This document shows, piece by piece, positions 32,737 through 43,397 of a stretch of 64,000 nucleotides of DNA (position 1 is its first letter; every line of letters starts with the position of its first letter). The stretch spans positions 2,875,452 to 2,939,451 of the forward strand of contig RPFO01000156.1 of assembly GCA_009746045.1 (NCBI GenBank), read 5' to 3'. The notes under the pieces were generated by a model. It was not told where the DNA came from, did not search any database, and saw only the letters and a program-made list of their open reading frames with translations. The translations under genes were made by a program, and so were the position numbers. Origin of the DNA: Mesostigma viride (taxonomy: Eukaryota > Streptophyta > Mesostigmatophyceae > Mesostigmatales > Mesostigmataceae).

Positions 32737-33029
32737 AGGAGTTAATGCTGGAGCTGGCTTCAGTTACCCCTTGGACCTTGCAGATGGAGACGTTGTTGCT
32801 AACAGACAGCATGGGTATGGTCCAGTTTGTTCACAAGCAGCTGGCCAGAAGCCGGGACCTGGATTATTTGTTGCTGAAGGAGTTGGCCAGTTTGGTTGAC
32901 TTGAAGCATATCCCTGGCGAGGAGAACCCTGCTGATGCATTGACAAAGCTGCCACACAAGGCCCCAGCCCAGTACAATGTACTGAGGAAGCTCATGAATG
33001 CTGACTGTCAAGTCGGTCTATCTGTCTAA
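32694..33029 (+). pseudogene. Copia 1 RNase H C-terminal part, frameshifted
   Basis: Continues the RNase H domain after a frame change near 32700: MLELASVTPW, LLTDSMGMVQFV, DYLLLKELASLVDLKHIPG and the classic end, NPADALTKLPH. Together with 32545-32736 it forms a copia-type RNase H. Confidence 0.8.
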
Positions 33030-33796
33030 AAGCTGAGAGCTGGGTGCTTAAGTCTCTGGATATCAGGCTGGGAGCTTGATTGTACATAATCCTGAGCACA
33101 CCTTGAGGGGTGAGACATGTCTCTGGTGTGGGAATGTCTGACATTGTCTCTGATGGAGAGATGTCTATCTGGGGTTTTCATCTCAGTCTGAGGTTTCCCC
33201 AGATCTGTGGTTTGTGGGCGGGGTTCGATTCCCTGGTGCCGTCTTAAGGCGGAGTTTCACGGACTGGCTGACCCATCCACCATGCTGGTGAGGTGGCGAC
33301 AGGTCCCCTGATTTTCCACGGTTGGAACGAGTATAGGAGCTTGTGTTTTGCATGTGCTTCGCGTAGATGTTGTGTCTGGTTCGATAAGGGGCAGCAGACC
33401 GGCGCCGACTCCCGTCTGGGGGTCAGCAATGTTTTCTGATGAGCTGTTGTGGGTGATCTGTGGGGTTTCGCCTAAGGTCCTGAAGGTTGTACATACTTCT
33501 CAAGTTCTTAGCTGAACACCTATGGGCTGCCACAGTTGGCCAACCTCTTGTACATGGGTAACACAACGAGCCTCCCGTGAAGGGATAGGGACTCATTGTA
33601 ATTTGTTTGTGCTCCTGAACCAGTATGGGTGCTATGTACATATAATAAGGAATCCAAGCTGACTGTCATGCCCAAGCTGACTGTCATGCCCAGCGGGTTG
33701 TGACTTGTAGTCGGGGAGGATGTCCAGTACCCATTGTGTGTGTTTGTATGTAGACTTGTGTGAGCTGCTACAGCTCAAGAAAAGAAAGCGGATTGG
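33030..33796. other. Copia 1 3' untranslated region
   Basis: About 770 bp between the end of Pol and the 3' LTR with no gene. It ends in the purine-rich tract AAGAAAAGAAAGCGGATTGG that would prime plus-strand synthesis. A GGGTTCGATTCCC phrase at about 33216 resembles a pol III B box but lacks a convincing tRNA context. A 16-bp direct repeat (AAGCTGACTGTCATGC) lies at 33655-33690. Confidence 0.6.
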
Positions 33797-34506
33797 AGTT
33801 AACGCCAAGCGCATTGGCGTGTTCCTGATTCGGCATATCTCTGCGATTCCAGCGGCACCGGAACGATCGAGTTCATTCCGACAAGTATCAAGAAAGTTAT
33901 GGCGTTCCGACTTCCCGGTCGCGCGCGAGCGCGAGCCGGCTGTTCTTCTAAGTCGGACGTGAATATTTGCCGACGACATATGGGGTCGACAGTAATTCCT
34001 GGGCTGACAGGAATTAGGTGCTGAACCTACGACGGTATTGGACTAATTAATACGTCGTACGCAGGAAATAGGAACCTTAACCTGTGGTCTGTTGGTACCG
34101 CAGGTTTAGTCCTGGACTTCTAGGTGCAGATGCAATATAGTCACTGTGGACTGTGCTCTGTGGTCACTGTGCCTCAGGTATGGCAGACCTACTGTATAGG
34201 AACTGGGCGCTGTACAGGTAGTGAATACTGTACCGGGAGTGTTATTACTGAGCAGGCCTTCTAGGCTGCTCAGGACTAGCAAGCACAGTGCACAAGTATA
34301 TAAAGAATAGGCCAGTGCCAATTGGGCATCTCTTGCGAGCCCGCCTCACGTGTGTTGCCTTGACTTGGCAAACTCGTGTACAAGCCTCAAGTGTGTGAGC
34401 GCTGTAACATTATCCAATTTTAACAAAGCTCCGTTTCCAACCATATTCACACATTGCTGCATTGCAACCATATCCTTATACATTGCGTTTGTAAAAACAA
34501 TTAACT
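33797..34506 (+). repeat. Copia 1 3' LTR
   Basis: A 710-bp LTR, AGTTAAC to ATTAACT, homologous along its length to 19035-19732 and longer by small insertions (for example near 33867). It is followed directly by the GAGGA target duplication. Confidence 0.92.
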
Positions 34507-34511
34507 GAGGA

Positions 34512-35207
34512 GGAGGGTGGATTCAGTCAGGGGGATGGGGCGCCAGACGTCAATGGCACTGCGCTGAAGGATGGAAAAGACGGCGGCAAGCTGAAGGCGC
34601 TGTCGCGTCCAGCCGGACATGCAGGTCAGGTGCACGAGGCTGGAACTGGCCGTCAGACTGGCTGCGGAAGCATTTATGGCGTTGGAGGCGCTGGCACAGG
34701 TCGAAAAGGGAGGCATATGTCCCATAAAACAAAAGCTCCAGGATCCGGATAGGTGCCGTAGCTGGTACATATGTCGAAAAAGCCGGGTCTGTCAGTGACG
34801 TCGAAGATTGAAAATAACTCGTCAACGTCAAAGTCGTACTCAGACCAGCTAGGTTCGGTTGGGCGGCTGCGTTTGGGCTCGGGCGATCGAGGCTGAAGGC
34901 GAGGCAGGAAGCCCGGGAGGGTGCTGGGCGACCACCAGTGCGCGACTAGTGTCACCGCTGCCTGCCGGGCCTGAGGGCGAAGCTGCAGCCGAAGCTGCAG
35001 ACGTATTTTCATCGAGCGCAGCCGCCAGGCTGCGTTGCGTCGATGGGCGTTTGCTCATCGTATATTGCGTAATAGCGTCGGAAAATTATATCAGCAATTG
35101 CGTCGTAGAAAGACGCGTCGATTGTGATATTCACGGCTGAATTCGGTGCTGAAATGTGAAAGTTATGAGCTCCGCCGTCAGCCATGGCTACCTCGTGGCT
35201 CTTGGCG
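34512..35207 (-). pseudogene. LINE C 5' UTR and ORF1 N-terminus
   Basis: On the minus strand, 35207-35059 is 5' UTR (GAGGTAGCCATGGCTGACGG type). The ORF1 start is at 35058 (MSKRPSTQRSLAAAL). The frame changes downstream (SEYDFDVDELFSIFDVTDRP lies in another frame), so it is decayed. It continues at 19029 beyond copia 1. Confidence 0.75.
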
Positions 35208-35218
35208 AGGAAATGCAT

Positions 35219-37129
35219 GCGGTGTTCTAACTTAGCTGGGACCACTAGGTCGGCCAGCAACTCAGTGCATGCTGTGTATTCTGATCTCAGTGCATGCTGT
35301 GTATAGTTCATGGTCGGTTTACCCATCTTTCTAGTAATGTCCGGCTATAATGGGGCCATGCCAGCTAGGTCAGGATATGCCGCCCCGGCTGGCCAAGCCG
35401 CTGGGGGCCGGCCAGACCGAGGTCGGTGTCTACCTGACGTTGGTGCGAGCAAGGTATCCTTTGAATGCTATCCTACGCTGCCTTATCTCGTCCGAAATGC
35501 GAGGAACACATACCGGCTTATACAAAGACTCTAAATAAAGACCTATGTGTGGAAAACCCTCCGTACGTTCTGGACCTGTCGAAGCATCCTGGTACACGTG
35601 CCAGTATCACTGGTACCGTGCCGTCCATCCGGCCGTGGCCAGCGTGTCCGTGAGCGTCCATGCCTCGGCGCCATAGGTGAGCACCGTACGTGAGGGCCAC
35701 TGGACCTTAAAGAGCACTCGCTAGCGCCGTCCTCGCCCATGTCCTACGAGGGCCAATAGGGGTTGAGCGAACGGAGCCTGGCCCATGCAGGCCAGCTAGG
35801 CCGATGCGGGTGTCCACATCACGTCGGCGGTACACGTTGGGCCGGAGCATCTTCCCCAGCATGCATGCAGTTTGATCGAAGCGGGACTCATGGAACGGGA
35901 AGTTACTCCGTCCCATGCATCTAGTACCATGCAGCCGAGGCTTCGGGGAGCAACTGGTAGCCCCAATCACCATCGCCTCAGTTTCGACATGCACTATTAA
36001 ATCTCCAGCCCCACCACCCGCGCCTCCAGACCTAAAGGCAGTCCAGCCAGGTCTGAATGTGCTCGGGGCGGCCGATGAGGGTGGTATCATCTGCATAAAT
36101 CAGGTCGGACAGGCGGTAACCAGGGCCACCAACCCCGTGTTCACGCTCGGATGTCCAAGCCAGGTTCGAACCCCAGTCCGGAGTGGTGACCTGAGCAGTA
36201 AAGCGCGCACGTGCCTGGCGCATGACGTGATCCACGACAATAATGAACAGATATGGGGACAGGACACAACCTTGCCACACCCCGTGGAGAAGGGGGAATG
36301 GTGGGGTGGTGCCTTGATCCGCAGTCCGCACTACTGCCTGTGAGCCCTCATACAGCTGGCGAATGGCGGCAATGAATGCTCAGGTACTGCACGCGATCCA
36401 GAGCTAGGATGGCCCAAAGAGCCTCCAAGAGGACCGTGTCTCAAGCCTTGATATAGTCAACAAAAATGAAGACCAGCGGAAAACCATCAGGGCAAATGCG
36501 ACGCACCTCGATCCTCCATCGATCAGCCGGCGCGCGACAATTACAGCCATGGTGACAGAGTTACGGCCACGACAGAAACCCATCTGAGACTTACCCATGC
36601 AGGTGTGGGTCCAGGGCGGCGCGGAGCCTGTGCAGCATCATGCCGTGCGCATGAAGAACTTCAGCGCGGCGCTTTGGAGGCAGACACCCCGATAGTAGTT
36701 ATACCGGGGTCGGCATGGCAAAGCCCTTCTTGCATGTACAGCATGACTTGGATGGCCGTCTGCCAGTGACTCAGCATGCAGGGGCGGAGGCTCATCAGAG
36801 AGCAGATCAGAGTTGCAGAACGCCATCAGACTAGCTCTTGCACCGCCAGGTCAGGGGTCTTCAGCAGCTCGGCCGAAAGGTGGTCGGCACCGGGCCGACC
36901 GCCGTGTCGTACCTCAAGCGAGCAAGGGCGCCGTCCAATAATCCTTCAAAACGTGAAGGGGTGGATGACGTCGTTAGTGGCGAGGCAGCCCTCCTGCAAG
37001 GCGGGGACTTGGTACGATCCGCGGCCGAGGAGGGTGGCGCAGGCGGCAGGGGGGGGGCCGGCAACACCGAGACGGGCGGCCGTCTCGGGGTGAAGCGGTG
37101 TGTGGGAGGAGGGGGGGGGGGGGGGGGGC
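35219..37129 (-). pseudogene. LINE A ORF2: reverse transcriptase and C-terminal part
   Basis: Minus-strand remains of a non-LTR RT. Motifs in order are QMGFCRGRNSVTMAVIVARR (near 36590), GVWQGCVLSPYLFIIVVDHV (near 36290), YRLSDLIYADDTTLIGRPE (near 36095), and then the C-terminal ISDEIRQRR-like stretch and LLADLVVPAKLEHR, ending at the LINE C insertion. Frames change several times. The upstream end is cut by copia 2. Confidence 0.82.
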
Positions 37130-37134
37130 GCGGG

Positions 37135-37655
37135 AGTTATTCTAGGACTTCAGGCCTAGACTATCAGTACACGTGGCGTTGTCCCCGTCTCCCAAGTGGG
37201 ATACGGACATGGACGGTGGTGTAGTACACTGGACATATCTCTACTAGGGTTTAGATCCGCACGTGCCATATTGGGCACGTGGGTGCTAGATATTAGCACT
37301 GAGATATGTAGGGCACACGCACGTGGGTATTCACGTGGTAGGGTTTATGAGCTGTGATGCAGACCACAAGGTGGTTGCAGTGCTAGTCCTGTACGGAGGT
37401 CCTAGGTGAGGTCCAGGACCATCCACGTAGTGCTGTTAGGCAGTCGGTGCCTGTGGGCATCGTATCAGTCCTAGCTGGAGTAGATCTAGCTGGACGGAGC
37501 CAGCATCTCATTGGTTAGCACTAGTGCAGGATAGCTAGGTTACCCTAACCTACGTGCCCATGCAATCCAGCTTGGCAAGCTTGCATGGGTTGATATTATG
37601 CCAGCCATTGCATAATCCAACACACGTTCGCATCCATTGCACGAGTGCCATAACT
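37135..37655 (+). repeat. Copia 2 5' LTR
   Basis: A 521-bp LTR with 6-bp inverted ends AGTTAT/ATAACT. The matching copy is at 44348-44868. TTTATAAAAAC follows just inside the element. Confidence 0.95.
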
Positions 37656-37686
37656 TGCATTTATAAAAACTCTCTCATTTTTAAAG

Positions 37687-39017
37687 ATGTCGAACGTTTC
37701 CAACACCGATTACTCTTCGGAGTCAAGCCTGTCCCCATCGTCCGAAGATTTGGACTACCGGGCGGCAGTGCGGGGCCGGCAGGGTCAGGCCGATCACGCT
37801 GGCAGCGATGCCGGCAGTGGTCGCTCGTCTTCGGACGAGGACCAGCGGTTCCTGGATCAGTTGGCGGCGCGGCCGCCGCTATACAATGTATGGCGTCCCA
37901 ACGCACCACCGGCGGAAGGGCAGCCCACGGCCCCGAGCTGGTCACGGGGCCGGGGAGGGTGGTGCCGGTATTGGGGGACATCCCGTCAGATGGCTACGAC
38001 GAGGACGAGGACCTCGTGGATCTCGAGTTGCCGGAGGACAAGGAGAAACGCGAGGAGCTGCTCCGCCGCGAGGCAGAGCGCATCCGGCAGGAGGCCCAGC
38101 TCCGCAGAGAGCTGGAGCAACAGCGCGAGCTGGAGGCTCAGCGCGAGGCTCAGCTGCGGGCAGAGACTGAGATGGACAGGACAGCCCGGGTGCTCGCGGA
38201 GCGGCAGCAGGAGCGGGATCGCGTGGCCAGGGCAGGTCTGCGCGCGGGGCCGACAGGTGCGCGAGAGGCGCCCCCATACGTTCTCCGCAAGAAGAACGAG
38301 CTTTACACCTTTGCGCACAGGCGCACAGCGCGCTCCTTTAGGCGCATGGCTGGAGATGTGCTGCAGGAGACCGACTCGTCGGTGGAGATGCAGCCAGGAG
38401 CGCGGGGAGAGGAGCTGGTTTTGATGGACCCGGCCATGGTGGAGGCAGAGCGTCTGGCCAAGATAGAGTACGCCAGGCATTGCCAGCGGAAGGCCAAGAG
38501 GGCAATGGTGCGGTCCATGGCGGAGAACAGTTTGGCTAGGGAGCGCGCAGCCAGGGAGGCGCAGCATCGGGAGATGAAGCGACTTCGTGCGAAGGCGCAC
38601 GACGCCGCGGAGAAGACCCGGCGTCACCAGGCGCGGCTGGACGCAGCCTGAAGAGGTCGGAGGCGACACTGGCAACGATGGTGGGCCCGGCGAGGCGGGA
38701 GCAGGAGGCCGGCTGGCGAGGAAGAGCCGGCGTAATGCACGTGCCCTAGACAGGCGCATGCGCAAGGAGGAGCGGGCTCTGCGCAGGTATCAGGAGGCGG
38801 CCAGGACCTGGGCTCTGCAGGGAGAATTCGGAGACGCAATCCGGTTTGAGCGTGGTCTGGCGCCACATGAGCCGCTGCCTGAGGACGCTGTATTGGACTT
38901 CATGCGTACCCCACAGCCAGCAAGGGCCCAGCGAGGAACGGCCTTGTTAAACGCGCGTGAGCGTGTTCGCGCTGGCGCAGACACACCCCACCCCCCACCC
39001 CCCACACCCACACACAC
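37687..39017 (+). pseudogene. Copia 2 ORF0: acidic then coiled-coil, frameshifted
   Basis: It starts at ATG 37687 (MSNVSNTDYSSESSLSPSSE). Near 37950 the frame changes to GDIPSDGYDEDEDLVDLELP, followed by a long Arg/Glu/Gln coiled coil (EELLRREAERIRQEAQLRRE and on) to a stop at 38651. A further frame (38657 to about 38980) continues with basic helical sequence (LARKSRRNARALDRRMRK). No named domain. It takes the same place as the 308-aa ORF of copia 1, ahead of Gag. Confidence 0.55.
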
Positions 39018-40255
39018 ATGCAGACCGACACGGACCTGGAGCTGGACCGCATCGCTGCACTACTCCACCAGGAGCTGGACGCAGCGGAGGCCAACCCGAC
39101 CAAGCGGGCGCGGGCAGCAGAGGCAGTAGAGCAACTGCTGAGGGCCGCCAAGCGGGTCCGCCAAGGAAAGTGGCAGGAGGGGTGTGGACCATCGTCTACG
39201 CCCCAGCGGTCGCATCCAGAGGAGGATGGTGACGAGGGGAAGGACGGGGGAGCACCAGGGGGAGGGGCACCAGCAAGCACCGGGGGTATGGCGGGCGGCA
39301 GCAACGCTGGAGCGACAACCCAGCAGCAGCAGCAGCCACAGCATCAGCAACAGCAGCAGCAGCAGCAGCAGCAGCGGCAGCATCAGCAACAGCAACCGCA
39401 GCAGCAGCAGCAGCAGCAGCAACCTCAACCACAAGCGACTGTCGCTGTACCACAGCGACCCAGGTTTGATGCATCCCGTAGGGAAGATAGGATTACCTTC
39501 CCAGGTCTAGCTGAGGGATTTGTGCAGGAGGATGCACTTGAGTTTCTTTTCAAGATAGAACATTCCTGGTCCCATGATAACATCCGTGATTGGTTTCCTG
39601 CTCTCAGGGTGTCTAACACGATCCACCAATCTGCACCTAGCATAAAACAAATGGTTCAGATGTATGAGAGGAGGGCAGCACACCTGGGGCTGAGGAGGTG
39701 CAAATCTTCACAGAATTCATAGCAGACCTAAAAGGGCTGTTGACCAAGGGGGAACACCTGCAGGCTCTCAAGGGGTTCAACTGGTTGGCCTCGTACAAAG
39801 TCAACAAGTCTGACTACGTACGTGACAACAAACAGTATGTCCTGTACATAGACAGGGACGAGGAGTTGAAGAAACTCAACTCTAAGTACCTGATCCATCA
39901 GTGGCTCACCAAAGCTGAGCTGGACAAGAACACCAATGCAGTTCTGCTGGCTGGCCTTAAAGACAAGTGGGATGATTTTAGGGGGGCCATGTTGTTCATT
40001 CAGCAGAGCCTAGAACCCTTCTCAACTGTCAAGGAACCCAAGGTTAACAAGGTCCAAGGGGGGGTGGTCAGGACGGTGCAGGTCCTAGCAGGAAGAAGCT
40101 CATCAAGGAGGTGGTAGCTCAGGTCAAGGCGGTGTTCAAGGGTCCCCAGCAAGGTAAGAAGGCAGGGGGGTCATCCAAGCAGCAGGGGAAATCAGACAAG
40201 GGGGGAAAGGGGAACCAGGCAGTAAGGCAGGGCCCTCCAGGGGCCTAGTCAGAAA
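39018..40255 (+). pseudogene. Copia 2 Gag with polyglutamine and zinc knuckles
   Basis: 39018-39722 gives a helical leader, then a CAG/CAA tract (39320-39425) encoding long Gln runs, then a capsid-like start (RITFPGLAEGFVQEDALEFL). After a frame change the helical capsid part continues at 39698-40117 (EFIADLKGLLTKGEHLQALK, YLIHQWLTKAELDKNTNAVL). A knuckle, CTRCSCKGHERDDC (CX2CX4HX4C), and a second Cys/His group lie at about 40284-40410 in yet another frame. Confidence 0.7.
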
Positions 40256-40265
40256 GGTAAGCCTC

Positions 40266-41635
40266 ATGACTCCACCCTGTACTGCACCAGGTGCTCATGC
40301 AAGGGGCATGAGAGGGATGATTGCTGGAAGGGCAAACCCGAACTTGGATCTGATGTGGATGTGTGCCCAGGTTGCTGGGAGCCCCGCCACCCGTTACCTG
40401 CAGGGGGACGCTGCAACAAGCCCAGGAAGGGAGCCTCGACGGGGCGCCCCAACAAACAAGCCAGCACTCAGGACGACTGTAAGTCTCCTGTACCCTGGTT
40501 TCTCAATGGCCGTGTACCTTATTTGCTCTGTGTTGCCTGACAGTGAGGAAGTGGATTGGGACCTGGCTTATGACATGACGTTAGCACAGGTGGCCCAAGA
40601 TCCCACTATAGCCTCCTTAGATGCAGCAGCAGATAAGGTTATATCCTATGCCAGGTTAGCCCAACAGCTACACAAGGCAATGGGGCATGAGGCAGTGGCA
40701 GAAAGGCTGGCCAATAAAATTGATGGCCGTGACCTGGAACAGATGTGCAGGCATGTCAGGAAGCACTGTGAAGCGTGCCAACTGCATGCACCTAAACCCA
40801 AGAGATGGCATGTGGCCACCCCACCACTGGCTAGAGGAAAGCTAGTAGGGGATGTGATACACCTGGTGAAGGACACGGTGTATTACTTGGTCCTAAAAGA
40901 TGCCTGGTCTAGGTTTGTGGTGATAGAACCCTTGCCAGGCATGGCCAATGAACAACTGCACAGAGCCCTGCTGATTGCACTAGCACGGTATCATCCTCAG
41001 GAAAAATTAATGCTGGATCAGCAGTTCACGTGGATACAAGATTATCCTGATCTGCCCAAGATAGACATTGCTGGGGCTCAAGATCATGAACGCCAGGGGA
41101 TGATTGAACGTACCATGCGTGCTATCAGGGACCTCATAAAGAAAAATGAGTCCAGGACAGCAGAGTCTGGGAGCTATGCTGATAGGACAGCGTGGGCAGC
41201 TGAGGTGTGCAGAACTCTGAACACCAAGCCCCTCATGTCTTCTCCTTTTGGTGAAATCACATCAATTGGCCTGCAATCAGGTAGCTACTCTCAGGAGGTA
41301 CTAGACCACTACAACACGCAAAGGCAACACTTGGCCAAGTTGCTGGCAAAAAAGGATAAGAGTAATGCCAGGCCTGTGTTTGAAGTGGGGGATCAGGTAC
41401 TCTACTATAGGGAGGGGAAGGGAACAAAGCCCACTCTGGTAGATGGCATGGTCCAGCTGAAATCATCAGGTTGTCAGAAACAGGTGACACGGTGACTATT
41501 CAGCATCACAGAGAGCGAATGGTTGGCAAGCATAGACTGAAGCTTTATTACCCTCCTTTGGCAGACGTGTCAGGGGTAGAATTCTTGGACATGGATTCAG
41601 AGCCTCAGTCTGGTGGGTTGGTCTCACCCAGTGAA
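40266..41635 (+). pseudogene. Copia 2 integrase
   Basis: The zinc region has QLHKAMGH and HCEACQ (HHCC). The catalytic core has GDVIHLVKD, LMLDQQF and GMIERTMRAIRDL, supplying Asp, Asp and Glu. The C-terminal SH3-like part (FEVGDQVLYYREGKG) continues after a one-base frame change near 41455 as TVTIQHHRERMVGKHRLKL. The protein would insert element cDNA into chromosomes. Confidence 0.82.
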
Positions 41636-42243
41636 TGGCCAGGGACATAGCTGATGCAAGCAACACAACCATAGACGCTCCTGTGTTCCTCAGTGGTGCA
41701 GCCCCACCACAGCCCAATGGTCCAACTGGGCAGGAGGAACGTGCACTGGATGAGCAGCAGGTCGCTCCTCCCTCATCTCAGGAACAGCCACACGAAGCAG
41801 CAGATCCTGTTGTCCCCAGGAATAAATTTGCTGAGGCTCTAAAAGCTCTACATAGAGCACACACTGCCAAGGCACAAATGGCAGCAGGTGCAGCACAAGT
41901 CAATGCTGTGGGTGAATCTAACCAGGATCCCAGTATTCTGGCAGTAGACACACAGGCACAGGTGAGCATCATCAGTGCACAAGCTGTATCTGGCCTAAGT
42001 CTGCAACGCTCGCCCTGGGCTAGAGTGTCAGATTTTTCAGGCAAAACAAAAATGGCAGTCAAAGGCCAAGTGCTAATTCCCATTCTGGGTGTGCCCACTC
42101 CCTTCCAGGTAGTAGAGGGCTACAAGGGGAATGCACTGCTGGGGGAACCATTTGTCTCATACCCTGGAGTAGTCATCTCAGCTGGGAGGTTGAGTGTGAC
42201 TGGGGTGGGGCAGGTCACCCTGGACCATTTAAAATTCCTTTAA
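41635..42243 (+). CDS. Copia 2 protease-like domain, placed after integrase
   Basis: An open frame of 202 codons. After a Pro/Gln-rich linker comes LAVDTQAQVSIIS (Asp105), a retropepsin-type motif in which the usual Gly of DTG is Gln. The second half has GYKGNALLGEPFVSYPG, matching the LLG-strand that follows the active site in retropepsins. Copia 1 has the same layout (DTNAQ). The protease would process Gag-Pol if active. Whether a DTQ centre is active is uncertain. Confidence 0.6.
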   Translation: MARDIADASNTTIDAPVFLSGAAPPQPNGPTGQEERALDEQQVAPPSSQEQPHEAADPVVPRNKFAEALKALHRAHTAKAQMAAGAAQVNAVGESNQDPSILAVDTQAQVSIISAQAVSGLSLQRSPWARVSDFSGKTKMAVKGQVLIPILGVPTPFQVVEGYKGNALLGEPFVSYPGVVISAGRLSVTGVGQVTLDHLKFL

Positions 42244-42389
42244 CACAGATCAGTGATGGCCTGGAAGCAGCCATCAATGCTGTCAACATAAAATACCTCC
42301 CAGGTCAGGAACCCTGTGTTGATTCCCTCATTCATTCTCAGAAGCTACACCCCTCTGCGTTTGGGCTTGGTAGATGGGACATAGCGTCC

Positions 42390-43397
42390 ATGTCTCCCTT
42401 GTCCTATGATGATGTGGTCAAAGACTGTCAAACGCAGATTGGTTTTCTGAAATGGATGGAAGCCTTTAACAGGGCTAGAGAGGAATGGGTTTGTCCTGAT
42501 CCACGTAGCAAGTCCCAGGTACCACCTGTAACACCGATTGAGGCACTGCCACAAGGGGCCAGAAAGCTCAGACTGAAGTTTGTCTGCAAGCATAAACCCC
42601 AGGCAGATGGGACACCTCCCATTTTTCATGCCAGACCTTGTGTCACGGAGTTCAGGGGCTCCACTGAGCTAACAGAGGCTGAACTGTATACCCCTGGTAT
42701 TCAGCAGACGTCTCTTAAGGTCCTGTTGGCCACTTTCCTTCACCATCTGAATGCTGGTAAGGACTACGTGTGTAAAGCCACTGACATTAAACGAGCCTTC
42801 CTTAAAGGCAACCCTGACATAGCCCAAAAGGTGTGGAGGGGTCAAGTCTATGTGGTAAACACTCCCAAAGTCTGGTCTGGGGACATCAAGGAACCTCATC
42901 TAAGGCCTAACTTGGGGGTAGAAGGGCTTCAGTCAGCACCTAAAATTTTTAGGCTGTCTGCCCAAGAGGTCTTCCTGAAGCTGGGGGCCCAGTATGATGA
43001 TATTGACCCTTGTTTCTTCACCATCCCTCATCCTGCTGGTATGATGATGTTTGTGTGGCATGGGGATGATCAGCTCATTACTGGTCCCAGGGCAGCTGTG
43101 GAGGATTTCATTGCTCAAGTGTCTGCTAGCTTTGAATTAGGCAAGCAGCTGGAGCTGGGGAAAGATCCTGTCAAGTTCTGTGGCATCATTCTGAACCTGT
43201 TTAAGGAGCAGAAGGAGTGGGTGTGTTCTCTCAAAGCATCCCCTGAGTATGTCATGTCTTGCAAAGATGTTCTTCCCTCTGACATCACTCCTGATCTCTG
43301 TCCCACTATTAGGGGTAAGCTAGGTTGGCTGTGTGCCACTTGTGCTCCTCATCTGGCGTGGTCAGCAGAGTGGATGATGATGTCCTCATGGAGGTAG
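42390..43397 (+). pseudogene. Copia 2 reverse transcriptase
   Basis: Copia-type (RVT_2) RT: LRLKFVCKHKPQADGTPP, KATDIKRAFLKGNPD (Asp132), EGLQSAPKIF in place of the usual YGLKQAPR-W, VWHGDDQLITGP (Asp226, Asp227) in place of YVDD, and KFCGIILNL. The frame runs on to 43397 and then changes to that of RNase H. Confidence 0.85.

Larger units (their letters stand above)
19035..34506 (+). mobile_element. Copia 1: Ty1/copia-like LTR element with nested inserts
   Basis: The target duplication GAGGA lies at 19030-19034 and 34507-34511. LTRs of 698 bp (19035-19732) and 710 bp (33797-34506) begin AGTTAAC and end TTAACT. A purine tract (AAGAAAAGAAAGCGG) precedes the 3' LTR. Internal coding order is ORF0 (19826-20752), Gag (28241-29345), integrase, protease-like, RT and RNase H (29569-33029). 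Between ORF0 and Gag lies about 7.4 kb of later insertions (piggyBac, satellite, foldback element). The shared target duplication and matching LTRs show that both ends belong to one insertion into LINE C. Confidence 0.9.
17558..35207 (-). mobile_element. LINE C, ORF1-only LINE, split by copia 1
   Basis: Inserted into LINE A with the 11-bp target duplication AGGAAATGCAT (17547-17557 and 35208-35218). With copia 1 removed the element is about 2.2 kb: a 5' UTR beginning near AGCCACGAGGTAGCCATGG, an ORF1, then directly a 3' UTR, a double CTCCCAACGGAG hairpin and an AATT/ATGA tail. No endonuclease or RT is present. The ORF1 N-terminus lies at 35058-34512 and its C-terminal part at 19029-18101. Confidence 0.9.

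Noticed and set aside
33205-33235. tRNA-like GGGGTTCGATTCCC in the copia 1 3' region
   Set aside because: A B-box-like phrase only; no cloverleaf or A box, so chance cannot be excluded.
33797-34506. Solo LTR at 33797-34506
   Set aside because: A purine tract lies just upstream, and the GAGGA duplication matches the one before 19035, so it is the 3' LTR of copia 1.
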